Shown here piece after piece: positions 33,260-44,614 of a DNA stretch of 64,000 nucleotides (position 1 is the first letter of the stretch; every line of letters starts with the position of its first letter). The position numbers and the translations under genes are program-made. The DNA is from Rhizobium sp. RCAM05350 (GTDB lineage Bacteria > Pseudomonadota > Alphaproteobacteria > Rhizobiales > Rhizobiaceae). The notes beneath the pieces were generated by a model. It was not told the DNA's origin and searched no databases. It saw only the letters and a list, made by a program, of their open reading frames with translations. The stretch covers positions 682,001-746,000 of the forward strand of contig CP087974.1 of the NCBI GenBank assembly GCA_024426085.1. The letters are read 5' to 3'.

Positions 33260-33593
33260 ATGACAGCAGAAACCGTAACTCTCTCGGACTCGGCGGCAAA
33301 ACGCATTGCCGTGATCCTGAAATCAGATGCCGAGAAGAAGGCCATGCGTGTTTCCGTCGAAGGCGGCGGATGTTCCGGCTTTTCCTACAAGTTCGATCTG
33401 GTCGGCGATGCCGATGACGACGACCTCATTCTGGAAAAAGGCGATGCGAAGGTGCTGATCGACAGCCTGTCGCTGGTCTATATGAGCGGCTCCTGAAATC
33501 GACTTCGTCGATAACCTGCTCGGCCAGTCGTTCCAGATCAAGAACCCGAATGCCGTCGCAAGCTGCGGCTGTGGTACGAGTTTCTCGGTCTGA
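33260..33593 (+). CDS. erpA: A-type iron-sulfur cluster insertion protein
   Basis: Carrier that delivers Fe-S clusters to target enzymes. About 110 residues, with conserved Cys in [11 protein letters not shown] and in the C-terminal [14 protein letters not shown] five bases before the ATG fixes the start. An extra T at 33494 creates a premature TGA after YMSGS; without it the protein continues [20 protein letters not shown] to the second Cys motif. Loss of that motif would inactivate the protein, which supports an error. Divergent from dgt, convergent with cls. Confidence 0.92.
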
Positions 33594-33608
33594 CGGCAGC
33601 ACTTCGTC

Positions 33609-35072
33609 CTAAAGATAGGGCGACCCCAGCCAGAATATCTTGTTGAGCAGACGCGTCGCAAACGGCTTGGCGCGCAGATCGGCCAGTGTCACTGGCTGGG
33701 CGTTGCTCAACACGGCCTGTAGTCTGTGCCCGACGGCGCTGGCAAAACCGGCATCCAGCACCTCCAGATCGATCTCGAAATTGAGCCGCAGCGAGCGCGG
33801 ATCGAGGTTGGAGGAGCCGACATAGGCCCAGCGGTCATCGACGGTCATCAGCTTGGAGTGATTGAAGGCCCCGGTGGAGCGCCAGATGCGGCACCCGCCC
33901 TTCAAGGTCTGGTCGAACTGCGCCGTCATTGCCCGATCCACCAGCACCAGATTGTTGACGGCAGGCACGATGATATCCACCTCGACGCCGCGCATCGCCG
34001 CTGTGACAAGCGCGCTGATCAGTTCACGGTCAGGCAGGAAGTACGGTGACATGATACGGATATTCCGCCTGGCGATGGAAAATGCGCCAATCATCATCTT
34101 GTGGTTGGACTCGTTTGCACGGTCAGGACCGGACGGCACGGCACGCATCAGCATGGCGGGCTTCTGCAGGGGCGGCGCCACCGAGATCGTCCACGCCTCG
34201 CCACTCAGCGCTTCCCGGCTTGCAAACTGCCAGTCTTCCGACGCAACCTGGAAAAGGTCGGCCACCACGGGACCAGAGACGCGAAAATGCGTATCTTGCG
34301 CTTGCTCTTCTCCAGCAAACTCACCCGTAAAACCCTGAGCGTATGTTCATGCCGCCGGTAAAGGCTACCGCGCCGTCGACAACGAGGATCTTCCGGTGGG
34401 TGCGCAGATTGGCATAGGGAAGCCGCAATCCCATGATGATGTTGCCATTGAAGACTTTGACGGTAACACCTCCGGCCTCCAGGTGACCGACGATGCTTGG
34501 CACCGAGTAACGTGCGCCAACAGCATCGATCAGCACCCGCACCGTGACACCCCGTTTGACCGCCGCGATCAGGGCATCGGCGAAGCGTAGCCCAATGGGA
34601 TCGCGATCGAAAATATAAGTCTCCAGAAGAATTGAACGTTTTGCGTCAACGATCTGCTGCAGCATCATTGCATAGGCCGCATCGCCGCCTTCCAGCATCG
34701 TGATGCCGTTACCGCCTGCACATGCGATGACGGCTGACACGATCCCCGAGCAGCTTCATTGCACCGAACCGCTGCCCGGAATCGCTCGGCGACCACCGTG
34801 CTGGAAATATCGAACTTGCCCATGGCGTCCGGTCCACGCTCCCGAAACAACGATCGCTGTTGTCCGATCGATGAACGGCGAATGCGGTTGATACCGGCAA
34901 TCGCATAGATCAGCGCACCGAGGATGGGCGACAGAAGGATCACACCGACCCAGCCCAGTGCCGAGCGCACCTCGTCCTTGGTCATCGTTGCATGAATGGC
35001 CGCCGGCACGCCCAGGATCACGGAGAGCGCCGCCAGAATATGCGGCCAGTAGGTTGTCAGCATATCGATCAT
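33609..35072 (-). CDS. cls: Cardiolipin synthase (phospholipase D family)
   Basis: Makes cardiolipin at the inner membrane. About 487 residues: two N-terminal membrane helices (WPHILAALSVILGVPAAIHA; ALGWVGVILLSPILGALIYA) and two HKD catalytic motifs, HRKILVVDGAVAFTGGMN and HSKLMTVDDRWAYVGSSNLD. Frame breaks near 34760 and 34330 split it into three ORFs in the correct order. Start is either ATG 35072 or 35063. Stop lies 15 bases from the convergent erpA. Confidence 0.9.
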
Positions 35073-35217
35073 GCGACGGACTATAACGAGCCGGGATGAG
35101 GAAGCAATTCGGCCGCCATCCACACGTCTTTCGTCCGCATCGGGTTTGTCAAAAAAATCCGCTGGCGTTAGAAGGAAAGCAGGCCTTCGCGCCGTCAGCC
35201 AAGAGGACGTCAATCGC

Positions 35218-36006
35218 ATGAAAATCGTTACCTGGAACATCAATGGCGTCAGGGCCCGCATCGACGTTCTCGTTGCCTGGCTGAAGGAATCGCAGCCCGA
35301 CATCGTCTGCCTCCAGGAAATCAAGACGATGGATGAGGGCTTTCCACGCGCCGAGATCGAGGCGCTTGGCTACCACGTCGAAACACATGGACAGAAAGGC
35401 TTCAACGGCGTCGCTATCCTGTCGAAACTGCAGCCGGACGAAATCAATCGGGGCTTGCCAGGCGACGATCTGGATGAGCAGTCGCGGTTCATTGAAGGGG
35501 TATTTTCCGTCAAGGGCGGCGTAATTCGCGTTTGCTCTATCTACCTTCCGAACGGCAACCCGGTCGAAACGGAAAAATATCCCTACAAACTGGCTTGGAT
35601 GGAACGCCTCAGCGCCTTTGCACAAAGCCGGCTCGCTCTGGAAGAGCCTTTGATTCTCGCCGGCGACTACAATGTCATTGCCGAGCCGCATGATTGCTGG
35701 GACGTCAAGGTCTGGCAGAACGACGCTCTCTATCAGCCACGCACGCGCCAGGCATTCCGCCGGCTCGAAAATCTCGGCTTTACCGACGCCGTCCGTTCAA
35801 CGACGGATGCCGCACCACTCTATACGTTCTGGGATTATCAAGCCGGTTGCTGGCCGAAGAACTTTGGCATCCGCATCGATCATCTGATGCTTTCGCCGGA
35901 AGCAGCCGACAAACTGATTTCAACGGATGTCGAGAAGCACGTGCGCGCCTGGGAAAAGCCGTCCGATCATGTACCGGTGGCGGCGGCATTCGATTTCGCG
36001 GCGTGA
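35218..36006 (+). CDS. xthA: Exodeoxyribonuclease III
   Basis: AP endonuclease / 3'-5' exonuclease of base-excision repair. Intact, 262 residues. MKIVTWNINGVRARIDVLV, CLQEIKTMDE (metal-binding Glu), YLPNGNP, AGDYNVIAEPHD and the C-terminal SDHVPVAAAFDF with the catalytic Asp-His pair. Convergent with exoR, 13 bases apart. Confidence 0.95.
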   Translation: MKIVTWNINGVRARIDVLVAWLKESQPDIVCLQEIKTMDEGFPRAEIEALGYHVETHGQKGFNGVAILSKLQPDEINRGLPGDDLDEQSRFIEGVFSVKGGVIRVCSIYLPNGNPVETEKYPYKLAWMERLSAFAQSRLALEEPLILAGDYNVIAEPHDCWDVKVWQNDALYQPRTRQAFRRLENLGFTDAVRSTTDAAPLYTFWDYQAGCWPKNFGIRIDHLMLSPEAADKLISTDVEKHVRAWEKPSDHVPVAAAFDFAA

Positions 36007-36019
36007 AACGTTTTCCGGA

Positions 36020-36823
36020 TCAGTCGCTGTCACTATCGATGTGAATGTTATGTGCCATGGCGACGGCCTTGCGGCGGTCGTCTTCACCAGCGATCGAGAA
36101 GGCCTGTTCCTGCAGGGATTGCAGCCAGGGCCTTTCCTTCGGCGTACACTGGTCGAGCGCCGCCGTCATATAGGCCAGCCCGCGCGCTGTCTGGCCTTCC
36201 TGGAAGATCACATTGCCGAAGACGCCCATGGCGCCGGCATGGCCATTCTTGCGGGCGCGATTGAGCCATTTCTTCGCCTGCTGCACATTGACGCTGCCTC
36301 CGTCGCCGGAAAGAAGCATTTTCATGAGCTGAAACTGCGCCTCGGGAACACCGAAGGTGGAAGCGGCTTGAAAATAGAGTTGGCGAGCCTGACCGAGATC
36401 GCTTTTGACAGGGCTGTCGGGAATGCCTCGGCGATAATATCCAGCCAACGAAATCAGCGCATTGACGAAGTAACCGGTATCCTCGGAGCCCGGCTCGACA
36501 CCCTTCTCGGCAATCTCGTTATAAATCTTGAAAGCTTCCAGGTCGTTTTCAGCCACCCCGTCGCCATAGGCGTACATATTGGCGAGTGCCCAGCGGGAGC
36601 CCGTATGGCCCTTTTCAGCCGCATACCGGTAGGCTTCGACCGCTTCGTCCTTGCGACCATTCTTGTAGGCGGAAAAGCCGAACTTGAAGAGGGCGAACGG
36701 TCCCGATTCCTTGGTGATACCGGCATTCGGATCGAACGCATAAGCCATGCGGTGCTCAGCAGACAGCGCGAGCGCTACACTCAGAACAAGAAACGTCAAC
36801 GACCGGTAACCGCGTATCAGCAT
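36020..36823 (-). CDS. exoR: ExoR, periplasmic Sel1-repeat regulator of exopolysaccharide and motility
   Basis: 267 residues, intact. Signal peptide (SLTFLVLSVALALSAEHRMA) followed by Sel1-type repeats such as AVEAYRYAAEKGHTGSRWAL and AKKWLNRARKNGHAGAMGVF. Length and sequence match sinorhizobial ExoR. There, ExoR binds and restrains the sensor kinase ExoS in the periplasm; its proteolysis frees ExoS-ChvI to raise succinoglycan and lower flagellar genes. No partner kinase gene is in the window. The preceding interval (36824-37384) presumably holds its promoter. Confidence 0.93.
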   Translation of the reverse strand: MLIRGYRSLTFLVLSVALALSAEHRMAYAFDPNAGITKESGPFALFKFGFSAYKNGRKDEAVEAYRYAAEKGHTGSRWALANMYAYGDGVAENDLEAFKIYNEIAEKGVEPGSEDTGYFVNALISLAGYYRRGIPDSPVKSDLGQARQLYFQAASTFGVPEAQFQLMKMLLSGDGGSVNVQQAKKWLNRARKNGHAGAMGVFGNVIFQEGQTARGLAYMTAALDQCTPKERPWLQSLQEQAFSIAGEDDRRKAVAMAHNIHIDSDSD

Positions 36824-37384
36824 GATAGTCTATTTCTTCCGTTCAAACCCAAGAGCCGGTCCATGCAAGTTTCAGATGAGGCCCTGCTGAAAGCGCCGTT
36901 CACACCGGCATTTTCCCAACAGTAGCCAGCGTTTTCGGCGAGAGTGCGGCCTGCCCCGGCGGTACCATCCACCCCGCACATGTCTAACCTGCCAAACAGC
37001 CCCGAAAAGCTGTTTCGAAGCCACATAACATCACGGGAGACATGGATTTTTTTCGAAAACGCGATGGCTCATCTTACCTCAAACGCCGCATGCTCAAAAC
37101 TTACCGGCACGTTTGTCAAGACCATCGGTGCTCCCAGTTTGTGGCGGGAAATAGACGCAATCGCCAGCCAGCAGGCTGTCGCTGACTATAGAAAGAATGT
37201 GTTGCTGAATCGTCACAAAACGTGATGCCAGAAACACAAAACTTTCGGTTGGTGCCATTGAAATTCTTAACCATGGGACCACGGCAAGCGGCGTGAATTT
37301 CTACCGTCCTGCGACAATGCTCAGGCTTGCTGCATGAAGCTTGAAATCAAGACTGATCTTCTTTTCACGACCATGAGCGCATAC
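36824..37384. other. Intergenic region upstream of exoR
   Basis: About 560 bases without a credible gene; short ORFs here lack ribosome sites and recognisable products. It should contain the exoR promoter, but I cannot point to a specific operator. Confidence 0.4.
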
Positions 37385-37415
37385 AAAAAAGCCCGATGCG
37401 AGCACCGGGCTTTTT
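37385..37415 (-). terminator. Intrinsic terminator of the FadL-type gene
   Basis: GCCCGGTG-type stem (GCCCG / CGGGC) with trailing T6 on the minus strand, 18 bases past the stop codon. Confidence 0.75.
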
Positions 37416-37432
37416 ACATTGTCTTTAGACAA

Positions 37433-38703
37433 TCAGAACTTGACCTTGAGCGACGTGGAAATGGCGGTGACGATATCATTGCCGAAATCGTACTTCACGT
37501 CTTCACCGACCGAACTACCGCTTGTGAGCAGGCCAACGGCACCAGCGAGCCTCAGTTCAACATTTTCGGTCGGCGAGTAGGATACACCGGTTCCGAGCGT
37601 CCAAGTGTCGGTCTGATTGCCGTAGCCATGACTGGTGCCACGGTCCCAGGTCAGACTTGCCCTGCGCCGCTCCATTGATCGTTGAATTTGTGACCGACGC
37701 CACCCGAAACGGTCCAACCATCCCGATAGAGAAGAGTAAGGTTCGTTGGAAGGTTACGTGGATCGAGGGTGCTGTTCGGAGTAATCTGAATGACCTGCAA
37801 TTGACTCCAGTCCGTCCACTTGACCGATCCGAAGACGAGCCAACCGGGTGCAATACCGCTCTGCACCTTAAGTTCAAGCGAATCCGGCATCGAGGCGAAG
37901 CTCGATACGCCGTATTTCGTACCATCCACGGTGACAGGCCTGCCGGTGACGGGATCTATAACAGGTGCGCCGGTAACGGGGTTACGAATAGGAAGCTTGA
38001 CATTGCTGAGATCGACCGTTCCGCCCAGATTGTCGAGATCCACGGCGCTATTGTAGACGAGGCTCGCACGAAACGCATATTCCGGAATTTCATACGCTGC
38101 ACCAGCGCGCCAGCCCCAGCCGCTACCATCCAGGTCGAGACGGCCAACGCCGTCAAACCCCGGAGCGAGAATAGGGGTGACAAGGCGCTCCTTGAAACCG
38201 CCGACTTCCTGGTAGAAGCCACCGCCGATGATGCGGAACTGCCCCTTACCAACATCCCACTTGTACGAGCAGGTCGCAGCGTAGTTGTCGCTCTCGATCT
38301 TTGTCTCAATATTGTCGTTGGCGCCCATCCAGTTCGCGCCAGGCTTTGTATGCGCACCCCAAGGCTGCGAATAGTCTGCCATGCAATCGACGCTGTCGCC
38401 GAAACCGGCCTTCACGCCGATCCGCGGCACCCAATAGCCTTCCGTATCGCCAACGCCGTTGGTTTGACCGGCGCCGCCACCATTCGAACCAATACCGTTT
38501 GACGGATCAACATCCACCACGTTATCGAGTTCGCGCTGCGGATTGACATAGGTGGCCGCGGCCTCGGCGGCATAGGTCGATGGATCAAACAGCAGGTCGA
38601 TATTATAGCCGCCCCGCTCAAGACCGCCGGCACTTGCGGCCGGGCTGGTCAAAAGCACAGCAACCGCCGCCGTGATCGTCGCCTTGATTTTGGTGTGAAC
38701 CAT
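37433..38703 (-). CDS. OmpP1/FadL family outer-membrane transporter
   Basis: About 423 residues. Signal peptide ending AASA before GGLERGGYNIDLLFDPS, the FadL-like N-terminal hatch, followed by amphipathic beta strands and a C-terminal strand ending SLKVKF, typical for outer-membrane barrels. FadL proteins admit long-chain fatty acids and other hydrophobic compounds. The start at 38703 has GGGGGAG upstream. One frame break at 37660-37662 (C run one short) separates WSGAG from ASLTWDRGTSHGYG. Transcribed alone. Confidence 0.9.
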
Positions 38704-39081
38704 CCGTTTCTCCCCCTGAACACAGATCATTGGCCGACGCGAACGCCAACCTCTCGAAAAGAACTATCGACTGCGAAGGGCGAATGGCAAACACCTAGAT
38801 TTCGCAACCGGTGACATCAGCTCACCAAAAATTTACGTAAGAAAACCTAAACTCGCACCAAATTGAGAAAAACTGGTAAATAATTTCATAATCAATTCAC
38901 AAGATTGCCAAACATGGAATAATCTTCCATAAGTATCACCAACTGTCACTTCGACACAACAATGCCATTTTTTGGAAACCAGGCGTCACAGCAACGGAAT
39001 AAGCGACATCAAAGGATGAGGTTGCCGCATTTTTCCCTGTCAAAAGCCCACGGCCGTAAAAAAGAGAATCAAACAAAACGG
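38704..39081. other. AT-rich intergenic region upstream of the FadL-type gene
   Basis: No gene. Markedly AT-richer than its surroundings, especially 38820-38940. Contains the palindrome TTACGTAA at 38833-38840. Probably the promoter region of the porin gene. Confidence 0.4.
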
Positions 39082-39106
39082 AAAAAGGCGGCCAAAGCCG
39101 CCTTTT
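39082..39106 (-). terminator. Intrinsic terminator of valS
   Basis: GGCGGC TTTG GCCGCC stem followed by T5 on the minus strand, about 80 bases after the valS stop. Confidence 0.8.
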
Positions 39107-39184
39107 GATCAATTTCTGTACAAGCACAAGTGACATGAGCGCCCCTAACGGCGCTGCACCCGGTAATATCAACCTCAACCGGCG

Positions 39185-42014
39185 TCAGCCACCCTCGCCA
39201 GCGCCACCCCCGAGAGACGCCTTCTGGCCATCGAGTTCGGCCAGACGTTCGCGCTCCGCATCGACGACGTCGGGACGGGCATTGGCAACGAATTTCTCGT
39301 TCGAAAGCTTGCCGAGGATACGTTCGCGCTCCTGCTCGACTTTACCGATTGACTTTTCCAGCCGCAGCTTTTCGGCTGCCAGATCAATCAGGCTGCCGAG
39401 CGGAAGGCAGACAGTCGCCTCGCCGATCACGATCTGCGCGCTCCCCTTCGGAGCCGCCGCCGCAAGGTCGATCGCATCGACGCGCGCCAACCGGCGAATA
39501 GCCGCGGCATGGCGCTCCAGGCGTTCCTTTGTCAGCATGCTGGCTTCGACCACGACCAGAGGCGCGATCGCAGCCGGCGGAACGTTCATTTCCGAACGGA
39601 CCGAACGGATGCCTGACACCAGGTCGATCAACCAGTTGATCTCACCAGCGGCGGCATCATCGGCGTAGGAGGCAGCCGGCCAATCCGCATGGCAAAGCAG
39701 GCTGTCGCGTCTCGCCCTCGCCCGCAGTCTGCGCCCAGAGCTCTTCCGTCATGAACGGCATGAAGGGATGCAGCAGCTTGTAGGTTTCATCGAGAACATA
39801 GGCGACGCAGGCCTGCGATTCCCTTTTTCCGGCCTCATCGTCACCGCCGAACACCGGCTTCAACAGTTCGAGATACCAGTCGCAGAACTGATTCCAGACG
39901 AAACGGTAGAGACTGCCGGCGGCCTCGTTGAATCTGTAGCCTTCGATCGCCTCGGTCACGTCGCGGATCGTGCGGGAGAGTTCCGTCAGGATCCAGCGGT
40001 TAATGGTCAGCGAGCAGGTTTCTGGAACGAAATGTGGATCGTTGGCGACGCCGTTCATGCCGGCAAAACGCGTAGCGTTCCAAAGCTTGGTGCCGAAATT
40101 GCGGTAGCCGGCGATGCGGGCCGGGTCGAGTTTTACGTCGCGTCCCTGTGCCGCCATGATCGCCAGCGTGAACTGCAGCGAATCGGCGCCATATTCGTCG
40201 ATCAGGTCGAGCGGATCGATGACGTTGCCCTTGGACTTCGACATCTTCGCGCCATTCTTGTCGCGAACCAGGGCATGAATATAGACCGTGTGGAAGGGCT
40301 CTACCGGATTGCCGGCATCATCCTTCATAAAGTGCAATCCCATCTGCATCATCCGAACAACCCAGAACGGAATGATGTCAAACCCGGTCACCAGAACGTT
40401 GGTCGGATAATACCTGGCCAATTCTGGGGTCTTGTCCGGCCAACCCAGCGTCGAGAACGGCCAAAGTGCGGAAGAGAACCATGTGTCGAGAACGTCTTCA
40501 TCGCGTGTCAGAATCTCGCCCGGCTTAAAGTTCTCAAGCAAATCCTCGACATAGGCCTTCATCGGGCCTTCGTGGGAGAGATAATGCTGAATAGCCGCAT
40601 GCAGCGCTTCTTCCTCGCTCTTCTCCACGAAAACCTGACCATCAGGACCATACCAGGCTGGAATCTGGTGTCCCCACCAAAGTTGGCGGGAAATGCACCA
40701 TGGCTCGATGTTTTCCAGCCACTGGAAGTAGGTCTTTTCCCAGCTTTTGGAACAAATTGGGTGCGGCCCTGTCGAACAGAGGCAATGGCCGGCTTGGCAA
40801 GCGTCTTGTTGTCCACCCACCATTGCTCGGTCAAACGTGGCTCGATCGGCACGCCACCGCGATCGCCGTGCGGAACCGTGTGCTGGTGCGGCTCGACTTT
40901 GTCGAGCAGGCCACGCTCCTCAAGCATCGTGACGATCGCCTTGCGCGCGGCAAACCGCTCGACGCCGTCGAGTGCCGAGACCAGTGCCTCCAGCTCGCCG
41001 GTCGCCGGCAGGCCTTCGAGGAAGTCCTCGTTGCCGGCAAGTGTCAGATGGCCCTCGATGGTCAGAATGTTGACCTGGCGCAGATGACGGCGCTTGCCGA
41101 CTTCGAAGTCGTTGAAATCATGCGCAGGCGTCATCTTGACAGCGCCGGTTCCGGCCGTGGGGTCCGGATATTCGTCGGCAACGATCGGAATGAGACGGCC
41201 GACCAGCGGCAGCACGACATGCTTGCCGACGATTGCCTTGTAGCGCTCGTCATCAGGGTGAACGGCAACGCCGGTATCGCCTAGCATGGTTTCCGGCCGG
41301 GTCGTCGCAACGACCAGATAGTCGCGTGTTTCCCATTCGGTCGCTTTGCCATCCTCGTTGAAAGCAATGGGGTGCTGATAGGTAACGCCGTCTTCCAGCG
41401 GATAGCGCAGATGCCAGAGATTACCTTTCACCTCGACCTGCTCGACTTCCATGTCGGAGATCGTGGTCAACAGCTTCGGGTCCCAGTTGACCAGCCGCTT
41501 GTCCTTGTAGATCAGGCCGTCCTTGTAGAGCGAGACGAAGACTTCGAGGACTGCCTTCGACAAGCCCTCATCCATGGTGAATCGCTCACGCGACCAGTCG
41601 CAAGAGGCGCCGAGACGCTTCAGCTGATTGAAGATCAACCCGCCGGATCTCGGCCTTCCATTCCCAGACCTTGTCGATGAACGCCTCACGGCCCATCTCG
41701 CGGCGATGCAACTGCTGTTCCATCAGCTTGCGCTCGACGACCATCTGCGTGGCGATACCGGCATGGTCCATGCCGGGCTGCCAGAGCACGTCCTTGCCGC
41801 GCATACGCTCGAAGCGGACCATGATGTCCTGTAGCGTGTTGTTCAGCGCGTGGCCCATATGCAGCGAGCCTGTCACGTTCGGGGGCGGAATGACCACGCA
41901 GAAGCTTTCGGCACCCGGTTTTGCCCCAGCACCTGCACGGAAGGCGTCCTCGTCATCCCAGATTTTGGCGATGCGCGGTTCGACAGCGGCGGAATCATAG
42001 GTTTTTTCAAGCAT
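39185..42014 (-). CDS. valS: Valyl-tRNA synthetase
   Basis: Class I synthetase with editing domain, about 944 residues. [23 protein letters not shown] motif in [12 protein letters not shown]; editing-domain [54 protein letters not shown]-terminal coiled coil ([20 protein letters not shown]). Frame breaks near 41643, 40740 and 39695, each with continuing homology in another frame. Follows popZ in the same direction. Confidence 0.94.
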
Positions 42015-42088
42015 TCTGGAGCCAAACTTGCTGATTGATATCGGTGGTTTGTAAATCGGAACGGGGCATTGGTGTCAACAATAACAGC

Positions 42089-42121
42089 AAAAAAGCCGCC
42101 AGTGTGATTGCTGGCGGCTTT
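42089..42121 (-). terminator. Intrinsic terminator of popZ
   Basis: GCCGCCAG / CTGGCGGC stem around CAATCACA, followed by T6 on the minus strand. Confidence 0.85.
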
Positions 42122-42141
42122 GAAAGAGAGAAATGCGTGGT

Positions 42142-42993
42142 CTAGCGCCTCGGACCACGCGCAACGCGCCTCGATTTCCTCGCGCACAAGCCGTTCAACC
42201 AGCGTCGGCAGATTGTCATCCAGCCATTCCTGCAGCATCGGCCGCAGCATATCCTCGGCGATTTCGTCAAAAGACCGCCGCGCACTGCTATCGACAGCCA
42301 AGGCCAGATCGCCAAAAGAGCGCGCGACCTGTTCGCCGACGGCAGGCAGAAACGAGCGCAGCAACGTCCTTTTCAGTCACGATGGACAGCGGCTGGCGCT
42401 GTGCAGGCGCCTGTTCGAGAGCAACGGCGACGGCTTCGACCGTTTCATTTCGCACTTCAGGAGCAACAATCGGCTGAACCACGGAAACCGATGCGGCTTC
42501 TTGCTTTGTTTCGGCTTGCGATGGGACCGACGGTGACGATGGCGCCATACGGGCAGTGATCATCGGATTGTCGGATTTGACGCGCGTGTCGGCGGACGAG
42601 GCTTCCGGTTCGCGCGACGGTGCCGAATGCCGCTCGGAGGCAGCGCGAACGCGGGCTGCCACATCGGCAAGTGACATCGGCGGCGATACGGCGGGTTTTG
42701 CGCTGACGTTCTCAAGTTCCTGCAATTGGGGTTCCCGGCTCTGGGGCCCCGAAGGCGTGAAATGCTTCTGTTCCTCGGCTTCGAATTCCTTTGCCAGAAC
42801 CTCGTCGTCGATCGTCAGATGAATGTCTTCGCCGGCATCGTCATCGTCATAGCCGCGATAGGCTCCGTCCGACGCCGGTCCGAGATCATTGGCGGGAAAG
42901 CCGGGAATGCCTGGTTCGTTGCTTTCGATGATCTTTCGAATGGACGCAAGAATTTCGTCCATCGAAGGTTCACGCTACATTGGGCTGTGCCAT
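42142..42993 (-). CDS. popZ: PopZ-family (DUF2497) polar organising protein
   Basis: About 284 residues: conserved N-terminal MDEILASIRKIIES, a long acidic Pro/Glu-rich linker and a C-terminal helical domain with EDMLRPMLQEWLDDNLPTL. PopZ forms a polar scaffold that anchors the chromosome origin region in alphaproteobacteria; in Agrobacterium it marks the growing pole. The likely start is ATG 42993 (MAQPNVA), with an indel near 42975 before REPSMDEIL. Other breaks lie near 42365 and 42165, the latter before the ending VARGPRR. Confidence 0.85.
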
Positions 42994-43219
42994 CATTATC
43001 CCCGTTTCTGCGGTCGCGCTCGATCGGAAACATTGCCGCGCAATCATTGGCACGGACTGTATGCGAGTTCGGTGACGAACAAAACGCCGCATGAATCATC
43101 TAGTTGGAATCTTGCACAGATTTGTTGGCTGCGTCACCTGCCGGCTATCGGCGTCCAAAGCTGCCCGCACAGTATTGGCGGGTGGCACTCGACATAAGCG
43201 TGGCATCAGATGCAGGCGG

Positions 43220-44614
43220 TCAGCGACCGTCGACGGTCCGCAATCCGAACCATTTGTCCTTGACGGCTTCGTAGTGTTCCTCAGCCCGATATTCGGCCAC
43301 CTGCAGGCCCTGGCTCTGGATCGTCAGGCGGCCCATTGCCGCCAGCAGTGAATAGCTGGCAACGACGGCGTTACGCTGCGATGTCACGAGACTCTCTTCG
43401 GCGACGAGCACGCTCTGCTGCGCGTCGAGCACGTCGAGCGTCGTGCGCTGACCAACCTTGCGCTCTTCGATGACACCCGCCAAGGCTTGGTTTGCTGCAC
43501 TGACCTGGGACTTGTTGGCAACGGTTGTCGCAAGCGCCGCTTCAAGCTGCGCATGGGCCGTGATGATCGTCTGCTGAACTTCGGCACGGGCGGAATCAAC
43601 CAGGATGCGCTGCTGCCCGAGACGTTCTTTGGCCTGACGGATCTGGCCGTATTCGGCGCCGCCCTGATAGAGCGGAACCTCGAGCCGCGCGGTTATAGTG
43701 GCCCTTGTGCTGTCGAGACCGTTTGCGGTGCGCTCTGATGCGTCGCCCGTACTGCGTGTCACGGCGCCTTGCACCACTACGCCAGGCAACATTGTTCCCT
43801 CGGCGGATTTGACCCTGTATCCTGCCGCATCGACATTATACTGCGCGGCGGCAATTGACGGGTGGTCACGCAAGCCTGCCGCAACGGCCTGATCCAGGCT
43901 CTTCGGTAGCGCCTTCGACGCCGGCGCTGGCTGCTTGATGCCCTTGGGAGCATCGCCGACGATCTGGACGTAGACTGCCTCGCTCTGTTTCAGCTGTGCC
44001 ACGGCATTGACGAGGATAGCCTGGGCTCCCGCCAATTCCGCCTCGGCCTGACTGACGTCGGTGCGTGTCCCCTCGCCCACGTCCAACCGGGACTTGGCGG
44101 CGCTCAACTGCTCCTTGAGAAAGGCAAGGTTCTGCTTGCGGATCGACACGATGCGTTGATCGCGGGCGATGTTGGCATAGGACTGCGCCGCGGCCAGCAG
44201 AATGGAAATCTCATTGGCTTTGAGCGTCTCACGGCTTGAAAAAACGTTCGCCTCGGCGGCTCTGACATTGTTGAGTGTTTGAAATCCATCAAAAATCTGC
44301 TGGGTGATGGTGATGCTGGCTGCCCCGGTGTGGAAGTCCTCGACTGTGTCCTTCAGACCAAAGCGCCGCTCCATTTCCAACGAGGTCAAGGTACCCTGCA
44401 CGTTCGCCGAAACCTGCGGGCGGTAACCGGACTTGGCGATAGGCACACCTTCGTCAGTGGCTCGAAGCCCGGCGCGCACGGCATTCAGCTCCGGGTTGTT
44501 CTCGTAGGCCTTTGCCATTGCGCCTGAAATGGTTTCAGCGGAAACGGCATGCGGCATAAGCCACAAGGCGGAAGAAAGGGCGGCCGCCACAGCCGTTTTA
44601 CGAAAAATCGACAC
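43220..44614 (-). CDS. tolC: TolC family outer-membrane efflux/secretion channel
   Basis: Intact, about 464 residues from GTG 44614, which has GGAG nine bases upstream and directly precedes a signal peptide (VAAALSSALWLMPHAVSAET). Two repeats of the outer-membrane efflux fold are visible, including NNPELNAVRAGLRATDEGVP and QQIFDGFQTLNNVRAAEANV. It forms the exit duct for RND pumps and type I secretion; no partner genes adjoin it. The 50-codon extension upstream of the GTG is rejected. Confidence 0.93.
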   Translation of the reverse strand: MSIFRKTAVAAALSSALWLMPHAVSAETISGAMAKAYENNPELNAVRAGLRATDEGVPIAKSGYRPQVSANVQGTLTSLEMERRFGLKDTVEDFHTGAASITITQQIFDGFQTLNNVRAAEANVFSSRETLKANEISILLAAAQSYANIARDQRIVSIRKQNLAFLKEQLSAAKSRLDVGEGTRTDVSQAEAELAGAQAILVNAVAQLKQSEAVYVQIVGDAPKGIKQPAPASKALPKSLDQAVAAGLRDHPSIAAAQYNVDAAGYRVKSAEGTMLPGVVVQGAVTRSTGDASERTANGLDSTRATITARLEVPLYQGGAEYGQIRQAKERLGQQRILVDSARAEVQQTIITAHAQLEAALATTVANKSQVSAANQALAGVIEERKVGQRTTLDVLDAQQSVLVAEESLVTSQRNAVVASYSLLAAMGRLTIQSQGLQVAEYRAEEHYEAVKDKWFGLRTVDGR

